A DNA stretch of 10,001 bases from Prevotella sp. UBA1705 (lineage in GTDB: Bacteria > Bacteroidota > Bacteroidia > Bacteroidales > Bacteroidaceae). Below are positions 1 through 5,558 of this stretch, in pieces. Each line of letters opens with the position of its first letter. Position 1 is the first letter of the stretch. Made by a program: the position numbers and the translations under genes. The notes beneath the pieces were generated by a model. That model ran no database searches, was not told where the DNA came from, and saw nothing but the letters and a program-made list of their open reading frames with translations. The stretch lies in NCBI GenBank assembly GCA_002317385.1, contig DCJH01000016.1:13951-23951 (forward strand), given 5' to 3'.

Positions 1-687
1 CACTACTGGATGCACAACAATATGATCACCATCAACGGGCAGAAGATGGGCAAATCGCTCGGCAACTTCATCACCTTGGAGCAATTCTTCACCGGCGAGC
101 ACGAGAGTCTGTCACAGGCTTACTCGCCCATGACCATCCGATTCTTCATCCTTTCGGCCCACTATCGCAGTACGGTAGACTTCTCCGACGATGCCCTGAA
201 GGCCAGCGAGAAGGGTCTGGAGAAGCTCTCTACGGCTATTGCCGACCTCGGTCGCGTGCCCGTGTCGGAGAGTTGCGATGCCGAGACCGAGCAGTTTGTC
301 AAGTCGTTGCGCCAGCGCTGCTACGACGCTATGAACGATGACCTGCAGACGCAGCTCGTGGTGAGCTATCTGTTTGAGGCTTGCCGCGTGGTCAACACGT
401 TGCTCGACCACAAGGCCAAGATATGCGCCGAGTGCCTCGAAGAGCTCTCTTCCACCATGCGCATGTTCGCTTTCGAGCTCCTCGGCCTCCGCGACGAGAA
501 GACGTCGAATAACGGAGCCTTCGAAAAGGCGTTCGACAAGGTGATGGACATCGTGCTCGACTGGCGCTCACAGGCCAAGAGTGCCAAAGACTGGACCACC
601 AGCGACCACATCCGCGACGCCCTCAACGAGGCCGGCATCGAGGTGAAAGACACCAAGGATGGCGTCACCTGGAAGCTCACCAAGTAG
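1..687 (+). CDS. cysS: Cysteinyl-tRNA synthetase, C-terminal part (5' end outside window)
   Basis: Cytosolic class I aminoacyl-tRNA synthetase that charges tRNA-Cys with cysteine using ATP. About 228 residues are visible, reading in frame from the first base, so this is roughly the C-terminal half of a protein usually near 460-500 residues. The visible part opens with HYWMHNNMITINGQKMGKSLGNF: this is the family's second active-site signature, here KMGKS instead of the textbook KMSKS, followed by the usual LGNF. Residues from about 75 form the helical anticodon-binding (DALR-like) region. The end, AKDWTTSDHIRDALNEAGIE then DTKDGVTWKL, matches the conserved CysRS tail. The HIGH motif and zinc ligands lie outside the window. 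The gene stops with TAG at 685-687 and is followed at once by terminator-like hairpins. The identification is firm; the start cannot be seen. Confidence 0.97.
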   Translation, partial: HYWMHNNMITINGQKMGKSLGNFITLEQFFTGEHESLSQAYSPMTIRFFILSAHYRSTVDFSDDALKASEKGLEKLSTAIADLGRVPVSESCDAETEQFVKSLRQRCYDAMNDDLQTQLVVSYLFEACRVVNTLLDHKAKICAECLEELSSTMRMFAFELLGLRDEKTSNNGAFEKAFDKVMDIVLDWRSQAKSAKDWTTSDHIRDALNEAGIEVKDTKDGVTWKLTK

Positions 688-690
688 CCT

Positions 691-730
691 CTCGGCCCGT
701 CATTTGGCCGAGAAATAAACTTTTCTTTAT
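691..730 (+). terminator. Probable terminator hairpin of cysS
   Basis: Three bases after the cysS stop, CTCGGCC (691-697) pairs perfectly with GGCCGAG (706-712) around an 8-base loop. The tail reads AAATAAAC and then TTTTCTTTAT, so the U-rich stretch starts about 8 bases after the stem and not directly behind it. That makes it a plausible but imperfect intrinsic terminator. A second, longer hairpin at 771-820 may complete termination. Confidence 0.6.
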
Positions 731-764
731 CCCCGTCTTACGCCTGTAGGCTGGGATTCTCGAG

Positions 765-830
765 ATAAACGCACCTCGAAATGGTAGCAATTCATGTATG
801 GATGCTACCTTTCGAGGTGCTTTTCGTTTA
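765..830 (+). terminator. Long hairpin, possible second terminator or palindromic repeat
   Basis: GCACCTCGAAATGGTAGCA (771-789) pairs with TGCTACCTTTCGAGGTGC (803-820): 18 pairs with a single bulged T at 782 and a 13-base loop. TTTT follows the stem directly (821-824). Beyond that, TAAAC (766-770) can pair with GTTTA (826-830), leaving a small one-sided internal loop. The position behind cysS and the U-run fit a back-up terminator. The near-perfect symmetry would also suit a dispersed palindromic repeat; one sequence cannot separate these. Confidence 0.5.
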
Positions 831-1311
831 CCCTTGTTATATTCCTCATTCTGCGGCCGAATACCATTGTTCGGTCTGTTTGGTGCTGATTCGGTCTCGA
901 TTTCAGTCCCTTTTCAAGCGAATTGCCATACCCATCACCTAAGTTTACACCTTATTAATATAGGGAGAAGGTCTAAGTAGCCAAACAACAGCGCCCGAAG
1001 CCCAATATCCCATGGCTTTTCTCGTCTTTTCATCTTCTATCCTCCCCAATCCCTTGAAATAATATTGACAAACAAGGAAGAGCCGCATGGATGAGGCAGA
1101 AAATAGGGGTTGGAGTAAGGTTACTTTACACTTTTTTGTCGCCGATGGGTTTCAAATTGACTTATATCAAAGAGTTATACATCTCATACCCTATCATACG
1201 AGAAACCACGGGCATGGACTTGACATAGATTAAGTGCTATTTTGTGTCCGCACACATATCTTTGATGTAGGTCAAGAAAACCTAACTTTTATGCAACAAC
1301 AGCCAAAAATA
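831..1311. other. Intergenic stretch with no supported gene
   Basis: About 480 bases without a convincing gene, tRNA or strong hairpin on either strand. A 48-codon ORF (1087-1233) with an AAGGAAGAG sequence upstream is the only coding candidate and is weak. TATCTTTG at 1257-1264 resembles a -7 box but has no TTTG-like partner at the right distance. Confidence 0.5.
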
Positions 1312-1343
1312 GTTGGAAGGTGAGGAATTTCGCCCTACCTTTG
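1312..1343 (+). promoter_or_regulatory. Bacteroidetes-type promoter of the candidate small RNA
   Basis: GTTG (1312-1315), a 20-base spacer and TACCTTTG (1336-1343) fit the Bacteroidetes primary sigma factor layout (TTTG near -33, TAnnTTTG near -7). The -33 box deviates at one base. Spacing is identical to the promoters of the M16 peptidase and metK in this window, and like them it reads TTTGCA and then reaches AAAAG a few bases later. Transcription should start near 1350. No protein gene follows, only a transcript ending at the strong terminator at 1527-1571. Confidence 0.7.
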
Positions 1344-1400
1344 CATTGTCAAAAGGAAACAAGGTCCTCGTGAGAAGACATTCCTCAAGACTTTATTCAA

Positions 1401-1523
1401 TAGGTTTAAGGTTAGTAGATTGTTTCATATAGGTTTTTAGTTTTTAGGTTTAAGATTAGATTTTTAGGTTATTCATTAGGTTGTTAGTCATTTAAGGTAA
1501 TTTGAAGATTAGTTTTTAGGTTA
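1401..1523 (+). repeat. C-depleted array of TAGGTT motifs inside the small RNA
   Basis: TAGGTT occurs at 1401, 1430, 1445, 1465, 1477 and 1517. Three of these sit in the exact 10-mer TTTTTAGGTT (1441, 1461, 1513). TAGGTTTAAG occurs twice (1401, 1445). The longest copy pair is AAGATTAGATTTTTAGGTTA (1452-1471) against 1505-1523, which differs only by loss of one A. Spacing is irregular, so this is not a simple tandem repeat. It may be a series of single-stranded binding sites or the product of local duplications. Confidence 0.75.
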
Positions 1524-1526
1524 GCA

Positions 1527-1571
1527 CAAATCCCCATCTCCCATTGTGGAGAGATGGGGATTTGGTTTTTT
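1527..1571 (+). terminator. Strong intrinsic terminator of the small RNA
   Basis: CAAATCCCCATCTC (1527-1540) pairs perfectly over 14 bases with GAGATGGGGATTTG (1551-1564) around a 10-base loop. A G and then TTTTTT (1566-1571) follow. This is the best-formed intrinsic terminator in the window. Read on the minus strand the stem lacks a comparable T-run, so it works mainly for plus-strand transcripts. Confidence 0.9.
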
Positions 1572-1576
1572 ATGCC

Positions 1577-1626
1577 CCTCCCACCTTGCCTAATCATTCC
1601 TCCCACCTTGCCTGATCATCCCTCCC
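1577..1626. repeat. 22-bp tandem repeat, about 2.3 copies, in a pyrimidine-rich tract
   Basis: Copy 1 is 1577-1598 and copy 2 is 1599-1620. They share CCTCCCACCTTGCCT and differ at two of 22 positions (A/G and T/C). A third copy starts with CCTCCC at 1621 and then diverges. The plus strand from 1575 to about 1680 is mostly C and T. No coding signal supports the ORF that crosses it. Confidence 0.8.
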
Positions 1627-1734
1627 GCCACCCCTCGTCTTGCTTCCCTCCGTCCCTTCTCCAATATCCCTCTATCCCTGCTCTTACAAAGGGTGGAATC
1701 AAGTGCCTATCAGGTCAATATTTTGTCCCTCAAC

Positions 1735-1815
1735 AATAAGGTACTAATCGCCCGACGATTCGGTACTAATCCACGCGCGATTACTACCTTTTCGCGTCGC
1801 GATTAGTACCTTATT
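1735..1815. repeat. 81-bp nested palindrome, MITE-like or REP-like
   Basis: The ends are a perfect 17-bp inverted repeat: AATAAGGTACTAATCGC (1735-1751) and GCGATTAGTACCTTATT (1799-1815). Inside are two more half-sites, GGTACTAATC (1762-1771) and GCGATTACTACC (1777-1788). The outer and inner pairs are each offset by 22 bases and both centre on base 1775. The flanks TCAAC (1730-1734) and TCAAT (1816-1820) agree at four of five bases, a possible but weak target duplication. No transposase lies nearby. It could be a miniature mobile element, a dispersed palindromic repeat, or a binding site for a dimeric protein. Confidence 0.75.
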
Positions 1816-1888
1816 TCAATGCGCCCAGATAACGGTGCTTTTTCCCTCTCTATTTCCCACCTTTTCCATATGGTAAATCCTCTGCACC

Positions 1889-2149
1889 AGTAGGGACATG
1901 CCCCGTGCATGTCCGCACCGCCGGATGGGAGTCTTAAGGTGTGAGTGTTGCTGCCTTGATGGCTGATTTTTCCTCACACAGGGATTGATTCTTTCTCACA
2001 CAGAGTCCACAGAGAGCACAGAGGCTGGCGCAATGGTGCTTACGATAATAATAGGAGGACACAGAGATGCCCTGTCATCGCGATGCGCTGAAAGGGATAT
2101 TTTATGTCGCCATCCGGCAGTGCGGACATGCACGGGGCATGTCCCTACT
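1889..2149. repeat. REPIN-like element: two inverted REP palindromes
   Basis: Bases 1889-1928 and 2110-2149 are inverted copies matching at 39 of 40 positions. Each arm reads GTAG followed directly by a hairpin, GGACATGC, 5 bases, GCATGTCC (1894-1914 in the left arm). GTAG next to a short imperfect palindrome is the known layout of REP sequences mobilised by RAYT (TnpA_REP) transposases, and two inverted REPs form a REPIN or BIME. The 181-base interior holds no gene; it includes several CACAGAG units (about 1997-2024 and 2060-2066). No RAYT gene is in the window, so mobility would depend on one elsewhere. The repeat structure is seen directly; the REP assignment is inference. Confidence 0.7.
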
Positions 2150-2196
2150 AAGCATTCGCTTGGTTTCCATGGATAACTCGACTATCAGGCATATTA

Positions 2197-2231
2197 CTCC
2201 CCTCCCTTCGGGGGAGGGGTTGGGGGGAGAG
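2197..2231. repeat. GC-rich hairpin, probable dispersed intergenic repeat
   Basis: CCCCTCCC (2199-2206) pairs with GGGAGGGG (2212-2219) around TTCGG, followed by TTGGGGGGAGAG. From memory, close relatives of this C-run, TTCG, G-run block are scattered through Bacteroidetes intergenic regions and yield spurious peptides such as LPSGEGLGG. There is no T-run behind the stem on the plus strand, so it is not a standard terminator. Confidence 0.55.
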
Positions 2232-2465
2232 GCTGTATATTTGGGGCATGGTATTCGATCTGAAAATATATTAGAGTTCTATGATATGGAGAGGAGATTT
2301 GAGGGGGAGAATGGCCAATGGTGGTGGCGGAAAGAGTGGCGAGAGTTATGTTGAAATGGGTAGGTGAACCTTGAATTTGGCCCATTCCATCGGTAAAATG
2401 GTGATGGCATGTCGCTCAAAACATTGCTTTTGATAACAAATTGTCATATTTTTGGCAACATTTAA

Positions 2466-2497
2466 TTTGTATCGTATGTAGAAAAAACGTATCTTTG
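2466..2497 (+). promoter_or_regulatory. Promoter of the M16 peptidase gene
   Basis: TTTG (2466-2469), a 20-base spacer and TATCTTTG (2490-2497) match the Bacteroidetes promoter consensus at every defined base. Transcription should begin near 2504, giving a leader of about 36 bases before the ATG at 2540. The in-frame ATG at 2441 lies upstream of this promoter and so would not be in the transcript. Confidence 0.85.
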
Positions 2498-2539
2498 CAA
2501 TATAAAAGACATCACCACAAAAACACTAACTTCTTATTT

Positions 2540-5359
2540 ATGAGATTAAAAAATGTATTGATGGCCATGTTGATGCTTGCCTCTACTTCGGTAAAGGCAC
2601 AGATGCCCGACATGACTTTGCCCGTCGACACAGCTGTGCGCATGGGTAAACTGGCCAATGGTCTGACCTATTTCATCCGCCACAACAACTGGCCGGAGAA
2701 TCGTGCTAACTTCTATATTGCCCAGAAAGTGGGCTCTATCCAAGAGGAGGAAAGCCAGCGTGGACTGGCCCACTTCCTGGAACACATGGCTTTCAACGGC
2801 TCCGACAACTTCAAGGGCAACTCGCTCATTGAGTGGTGCCGCGCCAATGGAATCGAGTTTGGTGGCGACCTCAACGCCTATACCAGCATCGACCAGACAG
2901 TCTACAATATCGACAATGTGCCCACACAGCGCCAGGGCACGCTCGACTCGTGTCTGCTCATCCTGCGCGACTGGTCGTGCGGACTGCTGTTGGAGCAGGA
3001 GGAGATCGACAAGGAGCGTGGCGTGATCCACGAGGAATGGCGCCTGCGCACATCGGCCAACACCCGTATGCTGGAGCGCAACCTGCCGAAGCTCTACCCA
3101 GGCTCTAAGTATGGCCTGCGATTCCCCATCGGTCTGATGTCGGTGATCGACAACTTCAAGCGCAAAGAGCTGGTAGACTATTATCACAAGTGGTATCACC
3201 CCTCTCACCAGGGTATCATCGTGGTGGGCGATGTAGACGTGGACCGCACCGAGGCTGAGATCAAACGGCTCTTCGGCAGCATCAAGAACCCGGAGAACGA
3301 GGCACCTATCGTAGACGAGCTGGTGCCCGACAACGCCCAGCCCATCGTCATCGTGGACAAGGATAAAGAGTTCCAGCAGAGCTATGCAGAGCTGTTGATG
3401 AAGCATGATGACTTTCCCGACAGCATGAAGCAGAGCCTGCCTTACCTCATACAGAACTATGCCAAGGAGGCTGCTTGCAATATGTTGAACAAGCGCTTTG
3501 TGGAGGCAGCGCAGAAGGCCGACTGCCCCTATGTGGAGGCTTCGGTGAGCGACGGCAACTACCTTTTCTCCAAGACCAAGGACGCTTTCGACCTGGGCGT
3601 GGCACCCAAGGATATGAGCCAGACGGCCGCCTCGCTGAAGTCGGCTTTCGAGGTGGTGCGCCAGGCTGCCGAATTCGGATTTACCCCCACTGAGTACAAG
3701 CGCTATCAGGACGAGTATCTGAGTGCTCTCGACAAGAACTACAGCAACAAGGACAAGCGCTACTCGTCGCAGTTCTATCGCGAGATACTGGGATATTTCC
3801 TCAGCAATGAGCCTATGCCCGGCATCGACTACGAGTATCAGATGATGAAGCAGATTGTGCCCGCCATCCCATTGGAGGCCATCAACCAGGTGTTGCCTGA
3901 GTTGGTGAGCAAGAGCGACTCCAATATGGTGGTGCTCAACTTTAACAACGAGAAGGACGGTGGCACCTATCCCACCGAGGCTCAGCTCTTGGAGGCTGTG
4001 AACCAGGCCCGTGCCGCCAAGGTGGAGGCCTATGTGGACAACGTGAAGAACGAGCCGCTGATGACCGTGATGCCTAAGCCCGGCAAGATCAAGAAAGAGG
4101 TGAAGAGCAAGAAGTTCGACTATAGCATCCTCACTTTGAGCAATGGCGTGACCGTGCTTCTGAAGAAGACCGACTACAAGAAAGACCAGGTGCTGATGAA
4201 TGGCGTAGGCGGCAGCGGCGTGTCTAACTATGACAAGGCCGACTTTGCCAACCTCAAGGCATTCGACGAAGTGATTGGAGTGAGCGGCTTGGCCAACTTT
4301 TCGAGCACCGAACTGCAGAAGGCCCTCGCTGGAAAGATTGCCAATGCCAACCTCACCATGGGCAACCGCCGCATGGCCGTGGACGGCAACTCTACCCCGA
4401 AGGACGTGGAGACGATGCTTCAGATGACATATCTCTACTTCACCAATATCAAGAAGGACCCGGATGCGTTCAACAACCTCATCCAGCAATATAATGTTGG
4501 ATTGAAGAATCGTGAGCTGGACCCCAACACCGCGTTCTCCGACTCGCTCAATGCAGCCATCACCGACCGCAGCTGGCGTTCTGCTCCCATGCTGCTCAAC
4601 GACGTGAAGAATATCAACTACGACCGTATTCTGCAGATGGCCAAGGAGCGCACTGCCAATGCCAACGGCTGGATATTCGAGATTGTAGGCAACTTCGACG
4701 AGGCCACCATCCGCCCGCTTGTGTGCCAGTATCTCGGCGCGTTGCCCTCCAAGGGTAAGAATCCAGTAGGTGTGCGCACCTCTCAGCCCACCAGCAAGAA
4801 CGTAGACAACACGTTCTATCGCAAGATGGAGACCCCGAAGGCCAATTCGCTGGTGTTCTGGATTAACCATAAGATGCCCTATTCGCTCGACAATGCCATC
4901 AAGGCCGACGTGGCCGGACAGGTGCTCTCGATGATCTATCTGAAGAAAATCCGCGAGGAGGCCAGCGCTGCCTATACCGTGGGCGCTCAGGGTAACATGA
5001 CAGTGGCCGACGATGGCTACCACGTGGGTCAGATGCTCGCCTACTGTCCGGTGAAGCCTGATAAGAAAGACATCGCCATGAACATCATCGACGAGGAGGC
5101 CAAGAACCTTGGCAATGCCTGCGATGCAGAGATGTTGGGCAAGGTTCAGAAGCTGCTGCTCAAGCAGATCGACGACAACGCCAAGACCAACCGCTTCTGG
5201 AGCAACATCGTTCTGGACAACTACATGATGAATAGCGACGACTACACCAACTATAAGAGTATTGTAGAGGGTCTCACCCCGGCCTCAATCTCCGCCTTTG
5301 CCAAGGAATATATGGCAGGAGCCAATAAGGTTAGAGTCGTGATGATGCCACAGGAGTAA
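2540..5359 (+). CDS. Exported M16 family zinc metallopeptidase (PqqL/insulinase-like), 939 aa
   Basis: Secreted zinc peptidase of the pitrilysin/insulinase superfamily, probably acting on peptides or small unfolded proteins in the periplasm. Residues 1-20 (MRLKNVLMAMLMLASTSVKA) form a signal peptide with a VKA cleavage site and no lipobox Cys. The N-terminal catalytic domain carries HFLEH (H78, E81, H82), the inverted zinc motif; the third zinc ligand should be in ERGVIHEE (159-166). A second half starts near residue 526 (LSNGVTVLLKKTDYKKDQV) and lacks HxxEH, as usual for the inactive half; near its end R805 and Y812 (IREEASAAY) fit the substrate-binding Arg/Tyr pair. Length and layout resemble E. 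coli PqqL. The start at 2540 is chosen because it gives the signal peptide and lies behind the promoter; 2441 would add 33 unlikely residues. The gene appears monocistronic. The natural substrate cannot be read from the sequence. Confidence 0.93.
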   Translation: MRLKNVLMAMLMLASTSVKAQMPDMTLPVDTAVRMGKLANGLTYFIRHNNWPENRANFYIAQKVGSIQEEESQRGLAHFLEHMAFNGSDNFKGNSLIEWCRANGIEFGGDLNAYTSIDQTVYNIDNVPTQRQGTLDSCLLILRDWSCGLLLEQEEIDKERGVIHEEWRLRTSANTRMLERNLPKLYPGSKYGLRFPIGLMSVIDNFKRKELVDYYHKWYHPSHQGIIVVGDVDVDRTEAEIKRLFGSIKNPENEAPIVDELVPDNAQPIVIVDKDKEFQQSYAELLMKHDDFPDSMKQSLPYLIQNYAKEAACNMLNKRFVEAAQKADCPYVEASVSDGNYLFSKTKDAFDLGVAPKDMSQTAASLKSAFEVVRQAAEFGFTPTEYKRYQDEYLSALDKNYSNKDKRYSSQFYREILGYFLSNEPMPGIDYEYQMMKQIVPAIPLEAINQVLPELVSKSDSNMVVLNFNNEKDGGTYPTEAQLLEAVNQARAAKVEAYVDNVKNEPLMTVMPKPGKIKKEVKSKKFDYSILTLSNGVTVLLKKTDYKKDQVLMNGVGGSGVSNYDKADFANLKAFDEVIGVSGLANFSSTELQKALAGKIANANLTMGNRRMAVDGNSTPKDVETMLQMTYLYFTNIKKDPDAFNNLIQQYNVGLKNRELDPNTAFSDSLNAAITDRSWRSAPMLLNDVKNINYDRILQMAKERTANANGWIFEIVGNFDEATIRPLVCQYLGALPSKGKNPVGVRTSQPTSKNVDNTFYRKMETPKANSLVFWINHKMPYSLDNAIKADVAGQVLSMIYLKKIREEASAAYTVGAQGNMTVADDGYHVGQMLAYCPVKPDKKDIAMNIIDEEAKNLGNACDAEMLGKVQKLLLKQIDDNAKTNRFWSNIVLDNYMMNSDDYTNYKSIVEGLTPASISAFAKEYMAGANKVRVVMMPQE

Positions 5360-5377
5360 GCGGCATAATATCTATGG

Positions 5378-5422
5378 AGAGTCCTCCCACTGCCACGCGT
5401 TGCCGGGCAGTGGGAGGACTCT
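5378..5422 (+). terminator. Terminator hairpin of the M16 peptidase gene
   Basis: AGAGTCCTCCCACTGCC (5378-5394) and GGCAGTGGGAGGACTCT (5406-5422) form a perfect 17-bp stem with an 11-base loop, 18 bases after the stop codon. The tail GTGTTTGAAACTTT is only modestly U-rich, so termination may be less efficient than the stem suggests. It separates the peptidase gene from the metK promoter 27 bases downstream. Confidence 0.75.
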
Positions 5423-5448
5423 GTGTTTGAAACTTTAGTGATAAAACC

Positions 5449-5480
5449 TTTGGAGGTATTAGAAAATATCACTAACTTTG
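5449..5480 (+). promoter_or_regulatory. Promoter of metK and probably the downstream operon
   Basis: TTTG (5449-5452), a 20-base spacer and TAACTTTG (5473-5480) match the Bacteroidetes consensus exactly. Transcription should start near 5487, giving a leader of about 130 bases before metK. That is long enough to contain the SAM-II-like element at 5509-5558. No equally good promoter was found between here and tyrS. Confidence 0.85.
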
Positions 5481-5508
5481 CACTCCGAAAAGATTTTTGT
5501 ATAACGAA

Positions 5509-5558
5509 TGTGGAAGAATTTGGCTGCTTGCAACCACACTAAAAAATGCTAAAACTGC
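5509..5558 (+). promoter_or_regulatory. SAM-II-like riboswitch aptamer in the metK leader
   Basis: UGUGG (5509-5513) pairs with CCACA (5534-5538) to form P1 around a 20-base loop that contains AAUUUGG and ends in UUGCAA. An A-rich linker (5540-5546) leads to GCUAAA (5548-5553). SAM-II RNAs share this order: P1 5' strand, U-rich loop, UUGC, P1 3' strand, A-rich linker, GCUAAA. The pseudoknot is possible: UUGC (5528-5531) with GCUAA, and GCUG (5523-5526) with CUGC (5555-5558) with one U-U mismatch. The place, in the leader of S-adenosylmethionine synthetase, fits feedback by SAM. The aptamer ends about 60 bases before the ATG, so simple masking of the ribosome site is not obvious and the output mechanism is unclear. 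Identified from memory of the consensus, not by a covariance search. Confidence 0.62.

Larger units (their letters stand above)
1350..1571 (+). ncRNA. Candidate small RNA, about 220 nt, class not recognised
   Basis: The unit is defined by a promoter (1312-1343) and a very strong intrinsic terminator (1527-1571). There is no ATG between about 1350 and the terminator stem, which argues against a leader peptide using AUG. Near the 5' end GTCCTC (1364-1369) can pair with GAAGAC (1374-1379), with one C-A mismatch, around a GTGA tetraloop of the GNRA type. The body from 1401 to 1524 has only 3 C in 124 bases, so it should be largely unpaired, and it carries six TAGGTT motifs. I do not recognise tmRNA, RNase P RNA, SRP RNA or tRNA features; 6S RNA cannot be excluded but I see no long rod-like fold. 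The 5' end is inferred from the promoter. Function is unknown. Confidence 0.6.

Noticed and set aside
798..980. A 60-codon plus-strand frame after cysS
   Set aside because: It starts inside the loop of the long hairpin, has no promoter and no recognisable sequence.
1304..1311. CAAAAATA as a minus-strand -7 box
   Set aside because: No CAAA partner 20 bases away (1332-1335 is GCCC) and no minus-strand gene or RNA is visible downstream.
1554..1739. A 61-codon plus-strand frame
   Set aside because: Its ATG lies in the terminator stem and its Pro-rich peptide is a translation of the 22-bp tandem repeat.
2236..2243. TATATTTG as a possible promoter
   Set aside because: The required -33 position falls in the G-run of the hairpin and there is no gene directly behind it.
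1985..2385. Short frames on both strands (63, 95 and 63 codons)
   Set aside because: They translate the CACAGAG units, the REP arm and the GC-rich hairpin; peptides such as SHTESTESTE, LPSGEGLGG and PPTPPPKGGE are typical products of repeats, not proteins.
688..2539. tRNA genes or a CRISPR array in the large gap
   Set aside because: No T-loop-like sequence with matching acceptor stem was found, and no repeats of 25-40 bases separated by regular spacers are present.
2546..5023. An 825-codon open frame on the minus strand opposite the M16 peptidase gene
   Set aside because: Its composition is dominated by His, Val, Leu and Gly, as expected from the mirror of a GC-rich gene; no domain, promoter or start context is seen, and the plus-strand gene has clear family motifs.
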